Below are positions 27,945 through 35,350 of a DNA stretch of 64,000 nt, piece by piece; position 1 is the stretch's first letter, and each line of letters starts with the position of its first letter. Source of the stretch: Rhodomicrobium vannielii ATCC 17100 (GTDB lineage Bacteria > Pseudomonadota > Alphaproteobacteria > Rhizobiales > Rhodomicrobiaceae); NCBI RefSeq assembly GCF_000166055.1, contig NC_014664.1, positions 2,511,501 through 2,575,500 of the forward strand, given 5' to 3'. The translations under genes were made by a program, and so were the position numbers. The notes under the pieces are model-generated. The model did not search any database. It was not told where the DNA came from and saw only the letters and a list, made by a program, of their open reading frames with translations.

Positions 27945-28565
27945 CTACGGGATGCCGATGCAAACCGTCTTCTCGAACGACGGCAGCTTTTTCAGTCTTT
28001 CATAATAATGAATCACGTGCGGAAGATCCGGGCGACGCAACGGAAGATTAAGCCAGCGATGCACCGCCATGCCCAGTGCGCTGTCGGCGATTGTTATCTC
28101 ATCTCCCGCGACATACGCGCCCGTATTTTCGAGTCGGTCGTCGAGGATCGCGAAAAGCCGGTTCGCTTCAGCCTCGCAGTCGGTCGCCTCGCGGTCCGTA
28201 TACTCGCCGATCCGGAGAAAATGCCGCAAGAAAAGCACCCGAAGCGCGGGCGAGACATGCCCCAGCTTCCAGTCAAGCCACTGATCGACCCGCGCGCGCC
28301 TTTGCAAATCAACGGGATAATAGCCATCGGGACCATATTTCACGGCGAGATAACGCAGGATGGCGTGACTTTCCCACAGCGTGAATGATCCGTCCCGGAG
28401 CACGGGCACCAGACCGTTCGGATTAAGGCCTAGAAAATCGGGCGTATTCGTCGGTCTGAATTCGCGCCCGCAATCGATACGCCGATAGGGAATGCCGGCA
28501 TCTTCCATAAAGAAGAGCACCTTTCTGACATTCCACGCTGTTGGACGTCCGTAAATCTCGATCAC
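27945..28565 (-). CDS. Glutathione S-transferase
   Basis: 206 residues from a GTG at 28565, chosen because CTGAGGAG lies 6 bases upstream and the thioredoxin fold begins directly ('IEIYGRPTAWNVRKVLFFME'). The N-terminal GSH-binding domain contains 'NPNGLVPVLRDG' and 'LWESHAILRYLAVKY'. The C-terminal helical domain contains 'GDEITIADSALGMAVHRW', the N-capping box. The product is cytosolic and would conjugate glutathione to electrophiles or reduce peroxides. It is divergent from the puc genes and unrelated by function. Confidence 0.9.
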   Translation of the reverse strand: MIEIYGRPTAWNVRKVLFFMEDAGIPYRRIDCGREFRPTNTPDFLGLNPNGLVPVLRDGSFTLWESHAILRYLAVKYGPDGYYPVDLQRRARVDQWLDWKLGHVSPALRVLFLRHFLRIGEYTDREATDCEAEANRLFAILDDRLENTGAYVAGDEITIADSALGMAVHRWLNLPLRRPDLPHVIHYYERLKKLPSFEKTVCIGIP

Positions 28566-28763
28566 TGCTTGCTCCTCAGTGCGCGATCCGACTATCAAAC
28601 TTTTCAGGCTCCCGTCAAACTTCGAAACGAAGACGCGGATTTTCTCTGCATCCCGAAACGACACTATACTTCAAGCCCTAGATTAATTCTTTTTTTACGA
28701 GCGTTCTCAAGGCTTAAGAGAGCCTCTGAGCTTGTGGCAGATTGACACAAATCCCGCTTTTTC

Positions 28764-28781
28764 TGTCAATTCTCATTGACA
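28764..28781. promoter_or_regulatory. PpsR/CrtJ-type operator upstream of pucB-1
   Basis: TGT-N12-ACA, exact, as the dyad TGTCAAT-TCTC-ATTGACA. PpsR (CrtJ) represses photosynthesis genes under oxygen by binding this sequence. The right arm contains TTGACA, which may double as a -35 box. The site is about 85 bases before the pucB-1 start codon. Only one exact site is present here. Confidence 0.75.
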
Positions 28782-28864
28782 CCAAACACCTCTGGAATAT
28801 GGTCAAGCCGTAGAGCCGCACGCGGCCCTCACAGAGAAAAACCAAATCCTTGAAGGAGTTACAC

Positions 28865-29017
28865 ATGGCTGACCCAAATAAGGTCTATCCGACGGGTTTG
28901 ACGCTGGCGGAAGCCGAAGAGCTGCACGGCTACGTCATCAACGGCACGCGCGTCTTCGGTGCGGCGGCTCTCGTCGCTCACTTCCTCGCGTATGCTTTCA
29001 CGCCCTGGCTGCACTAA
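28865..29017 (+). CDS. pucB: Light-harvesting 2 beta apoprotein, copy 1
   Basis: 50 residues, the usual length. A polar N-terminus is followed by one membrane helix containing His39 ('ALVAHFLAY'), the B850 bacteriochlorophyll ligand; His21 lies in the region that contacts B800. With the alpha subunit it builds the ring-shaped peripheral antenna LH2 in the photosynthetic membrane. AAGGAG precedes the ATG. pucA-1 follows 27 bases on. A PpsR-type operator at 28764-28781 points to oxygen and light control. It is too short for many gene finders. Confidence 0.96.
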   Translation: MADPNKVYPTGLTLAEAEELHGYVINGTRVFGAAALVAHFLAYAFTPWLH

Positions 29018-29044
29018 TCAATCTATAAAACTGGAGAGCTGAAA

Positions 29045-29230
29045 ATGGCTGATACTGATGGTCAACACGGCATCTGGCTGGTCGTCCCCCCGAAGGTCGG
29101 TCTCCCGCTGCTTCTCGGCACTGTCACGCTGATCGCCGTGCTCGTGCACGCGTCGCTGATCGGACACACGAAGTGGTTCCCGGCTTATTGGGAAGGTGGC
29201 GCGAAGACTGTTGCCACCCAGGTGAAGTAA
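29045..29230 (+). CDS. pucA: Light-harvesting 2 alpha apoprotein, copy 1
   Basis: 61 residues with one membrane helix. His35 in 'VLVHASLIGH' is the B850 ligand. Tyr48-Trp49 in 'WFPAYWEGG' match the Tyr44-Trp45 pair that gives 850-nm absorbance in classical LH2, so a B800-B850 antenna is expected rather than B800-B820. GGAGAG precedes the ATG. A short stem with a T6 run overlapping the stop codon may end the transcript. A 60-base tract (29123-29182) is almost identical to copy 2. Confidence 0.96.
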   Translation: MADTDGQHGIWLVVPPKVGLPLLLGTVTLIAVLVHASLIGHTKWFPAYWEGGAKTVATQVK

Positions 29231-29241
29231 TTCACTTTTTT
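29222..29241 (+). terminator. Weak terminator at the end of pucA-1
   Basis: GTGAA and TTCAC pair across the loop GTAA, which includes the stop codon, followed by T6. The stem is only 5 bp and AT-rich, so termination may be partial. Confidence 0.4.
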
Positions 29242-29811
29242 GCGCCGTCTGACTGGTTTGCGACTGCGAAGTGTATACTCCGTTCCGGGGTAGCTTTTTC
29301 GCGGTGGCATCTTCCAGTTGGACGGTGTTTTTGTATCTGCGCGGTTTTTCCTCCCCACGCAGATGCCTTGTTGGTTCGGCCGTGCCAAGCCTTGACAGGC
29401 AGCGCGGCTATTTTTGTGCTCTCTGGAGGGGCGCTTCCCGCTCGGGGAAGTTGCGTGTTCCAGCCACGCATGCGGCAAAAGACGTTGCGAGCCAAGGCCA
29501 TTTCATTGTCTGCATTCCTCAAATTCGCCGCTGTTCGATTATTTAGTGAGCTGCGAGGCTGAGGGGCACGGCAGTCGAGTGTTTGTCGTTTTTTGGTCGT
29601 AAATATTAATTGCGATCTTCGGGGTTATTCACAGCTTTCTACCAGCGTAATTTTACCCCTGCCAAAGAAAACTTTCGTATTTTTTTTCGTAATACTTCGT
29701 TCTCCGGACGGAATGCCGCGCTTTGCGAGTTTAGCCGCGACTTTTTGCGCGTGTCACATCTTTTTCTTACTGCTCAACCTTGCGTCATAATGCCCCAAAG
29801 CCGATTTCGGC
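29231..29811. other. AT-rich intergenic region between the two puc pairs
   Basis: No gene is supported. Composition is visibly richer in A and T than the surrounding coding DNA, especially 29580-29770. No degenerate puc copy or insertion sequence was recognised. The promoter and operators of pucB-2 occupy its downstream end. Confidence 0.5.
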
Positions 29812-29829
29812 TGTCAAATCCGGTTGACG
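29812..29829. promoter_or_regulatory. PpsR/CrtJ-type operator 1 upstream of pucB-2 (imperfect)
   Basis: TGT-N12-ACG as the dyad TGTCAA-ATCCGG-TTGACG, one base off TGT-N12-ACA. It is separated by exactly 8 bases from a second, exact site. CrtJ/PpsR binds cooperatively to site pairs with this spacing. Confidence 0.65.
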
Positions 29830-29837
29830 CATGCGAT

Positions 29838-29855
29838 TGTCAGCATATGCTTACA
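29838..29855. promoter_or_regulatory. PpsR/CrtJ-type operator 2 upstream of pucB-2
   Basis: An exact TGT-N12-ACA (TGTCAGCATATGCTTACA), 105 bases before the pucB-2 start codon and 8 bases after the imperfect site at 29812-29829. Confidence 0.72.
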
Positions 29856-29959
29856 CCCGAGCTGCCATAAGACACACGTTCGCTCGACAGGCAGCCTGTG
29901 AGCACCCCGCGTGCGGGTTCCAGCACGAAACCAGCAGGTCCTTTTAAGGAGGTACTATC

Positions 29960-30112
29960 ATGGCTGATCCGGTGAAGGTTTATCCGACGGGTCTTACCTT
30001 GGCGGAAGCCGAGGAGTTGCACGGTCACGTCATCAACGGCACCCGCGTGTTCGGCGCGATTGCGGTTGTGGCGCATGTTCTGGCCTACATCTACACCCCC
30101 TGGCTCCACTAA
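29960..30112 (+). CDS. pucB: Light-harvesting 2 beta apoprotein, copy 2
   Basis: 50 residues, a close paralogue of copy 1 with the same polar N-terminus and the ligand His39 ('AVVAHVLAY'). It differs mainly inside the membrane helix and near the C-terminus (YIYTPWLH versus AFTPWLH), positions that can tune pigment environment. The ribosome binding site is AAGGAGG. pucA-2 follows 34 bases on. Two PpsR-type operators upstream, rather than one, suggest tighter repression than copy 1. Confidence 0.96.
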   Translation: MADPVKVYPTGLTLAEAEELHGHVINGTRVFGAIAVVAHVLAYIYTPWLH

Positions 30113-30146
30113 TCTTTCTTTCTCATCTTAAATAGGAGAATTCACT

Positions 30147-30344
30147 ATGGCTGATACTGATGGACAGGCCGGCATCTGGCTCGTCGTTCCCCCGAAGGTT
30201 GGTCTTCCGCTCCTTCTCGGTACCGTCACGCTGATCGCCGTGCTCGTGCACGCGTCGCTGATCGGGCACACGAAGTGGTTCCCGAAGTACTGGGACGGCG
30301 CTGCCGCCAAGACCGCTTCGATCGAAACCTCGGTCGTGCGCTAA
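30147..30344 (+). CDS. pucA: Light-harvesting 2 alpha apoprotein, copy 2
   Basis: 65 residues, paralogue of the copy-1 alpha subunit. The ligand His35 and the Tyr48-Trp49 pair ('WFPKYWDG') are kept, so it too should give a B850-type antenna. It differs in Ala8, Lys47 and a longer, distinct C-terminal tail. AGGAG precedes the ATG. It is followed by a large stem-loop (30508-30545) and pucC, so pucBA-2 and pucC are probably one operon. Confidence 0.96.
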   Translation: MADTDGQAGIWLVVPPKVGLPLLLGTVTLIAVLVHASLIGHTKWFPKYWDGAAAKTASIETSVVR

Positions 30345-30507
30345 ATCGCTTCGTCTCGCTGCCCGCACCGAGGGCTCGGATCCCATGGGGTCTTGGGCCT
30401 TCGCTTGTACGGGCATAGTGAGACGGCACCTTTCGGCGTCTCTCGTTCGCGGGAGACATCGAACGGTCTGCGCGAGCAATCGAGCGCCGTCGAAGCCGGA
30501 AGTTTTA

Positions 30508-30545
30508 AGCCTGCGCGCAGCTCACAAAGCTGCTTCGCGCAGGCT
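30508..30545 (+). other. Large stem-loop between pucA-2 and pucC
   Basis: AGCCTGCGCG-CAGCT pairs with AGCTG-(CTT bulge)-CGCGCAGGCT around the loop CACAA: 15 bp with one 3-base bulge. No T tract follows. Comparable hairpins in puc operons protect the abundant pucBA mRNA and lower readthrough into pucC. The rest of 30345-30769 holds no gene I can support. Confidence 0.65.
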
Positions 30546-30769
30546 GCCTAGCTCATCGCGGCTCTTACTCTAGAGTGAAGCTGCGTTTGGGGGATAAGCC
30601 AGAAGCCGAAGGCTGTCTGGACACGACACGGGCAGAGAAGGCGGTGCGATGGCGAGGGGTCGCCTTGCGGCGCTTTGTGGCGTTTCTGAGCAAGCGCTCC
30701 TTTCCGGTCGCATATTCGGCGAAGGTTTTACGAGGCCATTCGGCCCCTTCTGTTGGAGTTGCTTGATCG

Positions 30770-32218
30770 ATGACTTCTATCAGCCAGCGAGTAACGGGTT
30801 TCGTTTTTTCGCGCGGCGCGGGCTTCCTGCCCTTCGCGGACGCGGCGACGCCGGAACTTCCACTGTCCCGCCTTCTGCGCCTGTCCCTGTTTCAGGTGTC
30901 AGTCGGCATGGCGCTCGTGCTTCTCGTCGGCACCCTCAACCGCGTGATGATCGTGGAGCTGAACGTTCCCGCTTCCGTGGTCGCGATCATGGTGTCGATG
31001 CCGCTGTTTTTCGCGCCCTTCCGTGCGATCATCGGGCACCGCTCCGACACACATAAATCCGTTCTTGGATGGCGCCGCGTTCCGTTCATCTGGCAGGGTT
31101 CGCTCGTGCAGTTCGGCGGACTGGCGATCATGCCGTTCGCCATTCTGATCCTGTCCGGCCAAGGTGAGATGCATGTCCCGGTCTGGATCGGGCATCTCGC
31201 GGCTGGCTTCGCATTCCTGCTCGTCGGTGCCGGCCTCCACACCGTTCAGACGGTCGGCCTGGCCCTTGCTACCGATCTTGCGCCGAAGGAATCTCAGCCG
31301 AAGGTCGTCGGCCTGATGTACGTCATGCTGCTATTCGGCATGATCGTGAGCGCAATCATTTTCGGCCTTCTGCTGACCGAGTTTACGCCGGGCCGCCTGA
31401 TTCAGGTCATTCAGGGCGCGGCCGTGGCAACGCTCGTTCTGAACACGATCGCCCTTTGGAAGCAGGAAGCGCGCCGCCCCTCCCGTCTGCTGACGGAAGA
31501 GGAGCGCAATCAGAAAGACCCGACTTTCCAAGAATCCTGGGCCGCTTTCGTCCAAGGCGGCAGCGCGATTCGTCGCCTTGTTGCCGTCGGTCTCGGCACG
31601 GCCGCCTTCAGCATGCACGACGTGCTGCTTGAACCCTATGGCGGCCAGATTCTGCATCTCTCGGTCAGCGCTACAACGAAGCTCACGGCCACGCTCGCGG
31701 TCGGTGGCCTTCTAGGGTTCGCGCTCGCGTCGCGTGTGCTGAGCCGCGGCTTCGATCCGTTCCGGATGGCGTTTTACGGCGCGTTAGTGGGCATTCCGGC
31801 CTTCCTCGCGGTGATCATGGCGGCTCCGGCGTCGCAGCCTTGGCTTTTCGTGGTCGGCACGTCGCTGATCGGGTTCGGCGCTGGCCTTTTCGGCCACGGC
31901 ACACTGACCGCGACCATGAACCTCGCGCCCAAGGATCAGACGGGCCTCGCGCTCGGAGCATGGGGCGCGGCGCAGGCAACAGCGGCAGGTTTCGCGGTTG
32001 CGAGCGGCGGCATTATCCGCGACATCATCTCCAGCTGGGGCGACCAGTCCTTCGGTCCGGCGACGGGTTATATCGTCGTCTATTCGATCGAGATCGTTCT
32101 CCTCCTCGCGGCGCTGATCGCCATGATCCCGCTGCTGCGAACGAAGGCCACGGTGCCTTCGCGGGGAGATACACCGGCGAGCGACATACGCCATAGCGTG
32201 GTGCCAGCGGACGCGTGA
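30770..32218 (+). CDS. pucC: PucC, light-harvesting complex assembly protein
   Basis: 482 residues with about twelve predicted membrane segments, a major-facilitator-like fold of the PucC/LhaA (BCH2) family. Family marks are 'RSDTHKSVLGWRRVPFIWQG', 'GLHTVQTVGLALATDLAP', 'MHDVLLEPYGGQIL' and 'GHGTLTATMNLAP'. PucC is needed for assembly of LH2 and may shepherd bacteriochlorophyll or LH subunits into the membrane. The ATG has GGAG upstream at a long spacing of about 11, so translation may be weak. It ends in a strong terminator at 32261-32300. Confidence 0.95.
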   Translation: MTSISQRVTGFVFSRGAGFLPFADAATPELPLSRLLRLSLFQVSVGMALVLLVGTLNRVMIVELNVPASVVAIMVSMPLFFAPFRAIIGHRSDTHKSVLGWRRVPFIWQGSLVQFGGLAIMPFAILILSGQGEMHVPVWIGHLAAGFAFLLVGAGLHTVQTVGLALATDLAPKESQPKVVGLMYVMLLFGMIVSAIIFGLLLTEFTPGRLIQVIQGAAVATLVLNTIALWKQEARRPSRLLTEEERNQKDPTFQESWAAFVQGGSAIRRLVAVGLGTAAFSMHDVLLEPYGGQILHLSVSATTKLTATLAVGGLLGFALASRVLSRGFDPFRMAFYGALVGIPAFLAVIMAAPASQPWLFVVGTSLIGFGAGLFGHGTLTATMNLAPKDQTGLALGAWGAAQATAAGFAVASGGIIRDIISSWGDQSFGPATGYIVVYSIEIVLLLAALIAMIPLLRTKATVPSRGDTPASDIRHSVVPADA

Positions 32219-32260
32219 TCCGTCGAAGCGCCTCCGCTTGCCGGAAGCTGCGCTTCTAAA

Positions 32261-32300
32261 AAAAGAGCCTTCCGCGATTTATGCGCGAGAAGGCTCTTTT
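32261..32300. terminator. Bidirectional terminator between pucC and gor
   Basis: AAAAGAGCCTTC and GAAGGCTCTTTT form a 12-bp stem with a 16-base loop. A/T-rich arm ends give T runs on both strands. It lies 40 bases after pucC and 80 bases after gor, which converge here. Confidence 0.85.
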
Positions 32301-32333
32301 CGTTCAAACGCCGTCGATCTCGCTCCACGGCGC

Positions 32334-32345
32334 GGGGGGGGGGGG
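32334..32345. repeat. Run of 12 G between pucC and gor
   Basis: Twelve consecutive G on the plus strand, outside any coding region, 35 bases from the gor stop codon. Tracts this long slip in replication. Its length may also be a sequencing artefact. Confidence 0.75.
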
Positions 32346-32379
32346 CGTTGCGGCGCCCTCACCATCGAAGTAACGTCGC

Positions 32380-33750
32380 TCAGGTCGTCGCAGGCGGCGT
32401 CCACTTCTCGCGCATGGTAACGAGCTCTTCCGCCATCGTCGGATGCAACGCGATCGTGTTGTCGAAATCGGCTTTCGTCGCGCCCATCTTCACAGCGATG
32501 GCAAGGGCCTGAATGATCTCGGCCGCGTCCGGGCCAAGGATGTGCACGCCGATCACGCGATCCGAATCGGCATCGACGACCAGCTTCATGATCGTCCGCT
32601 CGGGGCGCCCGGCGAGCGTATTTTTCATCGGGCGGAACGCCGCCTTGTAGATGTCCACCGCGCAGAACATCTCGCGCGCCGCCTCCTCGGTATAGCCGAC
32701 CGTGCCGATTTCGGGCTGGGAGAAGACGGCCGTTGGCAGAAACGCAAGGTCCACCGGGTTCGGGTTGTTCTTGTAAACCGCCTCGATGAAGGCCACGCCG
32801 TCGCGGATCGCAACCGGCGTCAGGTTCACGCGGTCGGTCACGTCGCCCACCGCGTAGATGCTCGGCACCGAGCTTTGATAGCTGTCGTTCACCATCACGC
32901 GCCCGTTCCAGCCGCATTTGACGCCGAGGCTCTGAAGCCCAAGCCCGACCGTGTTGGGGCGTCGGCCCGTCGCAAACATCACCGAGTCGCAGGCGATACG
33001 CGTGTCGCGATTCGTCGCCACAATCAGCCCCGCGTCGGTCTTCTCGATGGCAGCCGGCTCCGTGTTGCAGGTGATAGTGACGCCGTGCTGTCGCATGATC
33101 GAGGTCAGCCCCTCGCGCATGTCGTGGTCGAAGCCGCGCAAAATTTCACCGCCGCGATAGACAAGCTCAACATCGACGCCGAGGCCGTTGAAGATTCCCG
33201 CGAACTCCACGGCGATGTAGCCGCCGCCGACAATTACGACCTTCTTCGGCAGTTCTTCGAGGTGAAACGCCTCGTTCGAGGTGATGGCGTGTTCGATGCC
33301 CGGAATATCGGGCAGGAACGGATGGCCGCCGGTCGCGATGAGGATACGCTCCGCAGTGACGGTGCGATTTTCGGCTAGAAGCCGCACGGTGTGCGGACCC
33401 ACCACTTCGGCGCGGCTGTTGAACACGGTGCCGCCCGCCGCCTCAACGCCGCCGGAGTAAAGCCCGCTGAGGCGCTCGATTTCCTTGTCCTTCGCCGCAA
33501 CAAGCGCTTTCCAGTCGAACCGCTTGCCTTCGACCGTCCAGCCATAGCCGCTCGCGTCGTCGATGGCGCGGCCGAATTCGCTCGCGTAGACGAACAGCTT
33601 CTTGGGCACGCAGCCGCGCACCACGCAGGTGCCGCCAAATTTGTATTCCTCGGCGATGGCCGTGCGTACGCCGAGCTTCGCAGCGAGGCGCGCTGAACGG
33701 ACGCCGCCCGAACCGCCGCCAATGACAAAGAGATCGTAATCGAATGTCAT
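32380..33750 (-). CDS. gor: Glutathione-disulfide reductase
   Basis: 456 residues from the ATG at 33750; a TTG 57 bases upstream is in frame but less likely. FAD-binding 'DLFVIGGGSGG', the redox pair in 'GGTCVVRGCVPKK', the NADPH-binding 'VVIVGGGYIAVEFAG' and the C-terminal 'ALHPTMAEELVT' with the catalytic His-Glu are intact. It keeps glutathione reduced using NADPH in the cytoplasm. It follows a DUF2059 gene and rpiA on the same strand, a grouping I recall from other Hyphomicrobiales. Confidence 0.94.
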   Translation of the reverse strand: MTFDYDLFVIGGGSGGVRSARLAAKLGVRTAIAEEYKFGGTCVVRGCVPKKLFVYASEFGRAIDDASGYGWTVEGKRFDWKALVAAKDKEIERLSGLYSGGVEAAGGTVFNSRAEVVGPHTVRLLAENRTVTAERILIATGGHPFLPDIPGIEHAITSNEAFHLEELPKKVVIVGGGYIAVEFAGIFNGLGVDVELVYRGGEILRGFDHDMREGLTSIMRQHGVTITCNTEPAAIEKTDAGLIVATNRDTRIACDSVMFATGRRPNTVGLGLQSLGVKCGWNGRVMVNDSYQSSVPSIYAVGDVTDRVNLTPVAIRDGVAFIEAVYKNNPNPVDLAFLPTAVFSQPEIGTVGYTEEAAREMFCAVDIYKAAFRPMKNTLAGRPERTIMKLVVDADSDRVIGVHILGPDAAEIIQALAIAVKMGATKADFDNTIALHPTMAEELVTMREKWTPPATT

Positions 33751-33837
33751 GAGTTTCTTTGTGGTTGCAGCTCCGGCGATGTTCGCATGAGCTTCATTGA
33801 TCGCCAAGCCGATAGCAACTCCTGCTCCTCGTCGTCG

Positions 33838-35049
33838 TCAGATCGGTGAACCGGTCTTGTCCAGATCGTCCAGCGAGCGTTCGAGCCCCTGCCGCGTTTC
33901 CGGCGACAGGCGATCCGCGAGCTTCTCGCGCCATTTATCGATGAGCGCCTGCCACTCGTCTGTGACTTTCTCACCGTCGTTCTTCGCCCGCTCGCGCACC
34001 TGCGCCTTGCGATCGAAATCCTCGAAGGATTTCTCCGCCTGAAGGATGTCGTCCTTCGTGAACGCGGTGGCGGCGACCACGGTATTGCTGAGAAGGTCGA
34101 AGCCCTTCGCGAAGGACGGTGTCAGAACGAAGCGGTGTAGCGTGTCGAGGTCCGCGTCGGAAAGCACGGAGGCCACGACCGAGGGCGCGAGCGCCAGCAC
34201 GAGCGCCTTTCGCATATTATAGGTGAATTCAAACTCATCGATCTGCGCCGCCAGTTTGGCGCGCTCCTCCTCGGAGACGGGGGCGGTCGGCAGATACACG
34301 TCGCGGGCAAAGCGCTTCACGCGCGCCACGGTGTCTTCCAGATGCGAGATGCGAATGAGGTCTTCGACCACGGCCTGCGCCTTGCGGACTTTCGCGGCGG
34401 AGGGCACCGAAACCGCATTTCCGTCGAGGCCGGGCAGACCCTTCAGGTTCTTCGCGGCATCGAGCTGTTTCGCCCAGGCCGAGAACTCCGACACGATACG
34501 ACTGTCTTCATAGGTGTAGCCGGTCATGAGCTTTGACGCCGCGTAAAGGACGTCAAAGCCTTTGCGCACCGCCGGAAGATCCATCATGGCGCGGACATCG
34601 GCGATCTCGTCGCGGCTCGCCTCGCGCGCAAGCTGCGCGGCAAAGTCGGAGACGATCGCGCCGCGATTTTCCGCAAGCGCAACGTCGAGTTCCTCACCCG
34701 CCTTGCGCATATAGTCCATCGCAGTGAGAAGTTTCGCGAGTTGCGCCGTCACCTCCGGGTTGGGGTCCGGCATGCCGGGATAGCCGCCCTGAATGATCTC
34801 GCGCATCATCGGGATGTAAACGTCGCGCAGGGTGCGCTGCAAATCGCCGTAGATTTCCGCCGCGTGGCTGGCCGTGAGAATTTCCTCGATCAGCGCCTGC
34901 GCGACCCGCTTCGCTTCGGGATCGACGGGCGTTGCCTCACGGTTGGCGGGCGCTGAAGCGGGGGGCGGCGTTTCCAACGCAAGCGCTACGCCGCCCGCGA
35001 GGGCGGCGCATGCCATGAATAATGCGGGGATGATCGATCTCAAGCGCAT
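33838..35049 (-). CDS. Secreted DUF2059 protein
   Basis: 403 residues with a Sec signal peptide (about 1-24, cleaved after 'VALA'). Two copies of the helical DUF2059 domain are visible, one in 60-190 ('YGDLQRTLRDVYIPMMREI') and one in 225-345 ('LEDTVARVKRFARDVYLPTAPV'), so the protein is an internal duplication. The family is exported and of unknown function. It lies between rpiA and gor on the same strand. Confidence 0.85.
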   Translation of the reverse strand: MRLRSIIPALFMACAALAGGVALALETPPPASAPANREATPVDPEAKRVAQALIEEILTASHAAEIYGDLQRTLRDVYIPMMREIIQGGYPGMPDPNPEVTAQLAKLLTAMDYMRKAGEELDVALAENRGAIVSDFAAQLAREASRDEIADVRAMMDLPAVRKGFDVLYAASKLMTGYTYEDSRIVSEFSAWAKQLDAAKNLKGLPGLDGNAVSVPSAAKVRKAQAVVEDLIRISHLEDTVARVKRFARDVYLPTAPVSEEERAKLAAQIDEFEFTYNMRKALVLALAPSVVASVLSDADLDTLHRFVLTPSFAKGFDLLSNTVVAATAFTKDDILQAEKSFEDFDRKAQVRERAKNDGEKVTDEWQALIDKWREKLADRLSPETRQGLERSLDDLDKTGSPI

Positions 35050-35191
35050 GCCGTTGCTCCTGTATCAGCCCCGCCATCAAGAGCCTTCTCGCTTATTAAT
35101 GCGAAAAGACTCCATTTCTTCATGAGGCGGTTCGTCGAGTGAACGGCGTTCACTTCGCTCTGAAGCGCATCAACGGCGCGGCTTCGCTCGT

Positions 35192-35259
35192 GGAGCGAAT
35201 TTGACCATTTGAGTTCCGGTTGCTGCGAGTTGGTGCTCAAATGTCGAATTCAAAGCTCC
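35192..35259. repeat. CATTTG palindrome, copy B
   Basis: An imperfect inverted repeat: GGAGC...GACCATTTGAG on the left and CTCAAATGTCGAATTC...GCTCC on the right. The 8-bp core CATTTGAG/CTCAAATG encloses a 22-base loop. It is adjacent to copy C, with which it shares arm core, loop length and the loop word GCTGC. Confidence 0.6.
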
Positions 35260-35282
35260 ACTTGACTCGTGAAGTTGCTAGC

Positions 35283-35349
35283 GGTTCTCGCGATTCCGAC
35301 ATTTGCTCCGAGCGTGCTGCAAAGGTACGCAAATGTCGGAATCGGAACC
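35283..35349. repeat. CATTTG palindrome, copy C, 16-bp perfect arms
   Basis: CGATTCCGACATTTGC (35291-35306) and GCAAATGTCGGAATCG (35329-35344) are perfect 16-bp arms around a 22-base loop. They extend by GGTTC/GAACC across a 3-base bulge to 35283-35349. It begins 2 bases after the rpiA stop codon and has no T tract, so it is more like a REP-type extragenic palindrome than a terminator. The remaining sequence of 35050-35350 holds no gene. Confidence 0.75.
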
Positions 35350-35350
35350 A

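Noticed and set aside
28865-30344. Possibility that one puc pair encodes an LH3 or LH4-type (B820/low-light) antenna
   Set aside because: Both alpha subunits keep the Tyr-Trp pair that gives 850-nm absorbance, so a B850-type complex is expected for both.
30600-30630. A possible PpsR site upstream of pucC (TGT followed by ACA)
   Set aside because: The spacing is 9 bases, not 12, and the arms are not symmetric; pucC is more simply read from the pucBA-2 promoter.
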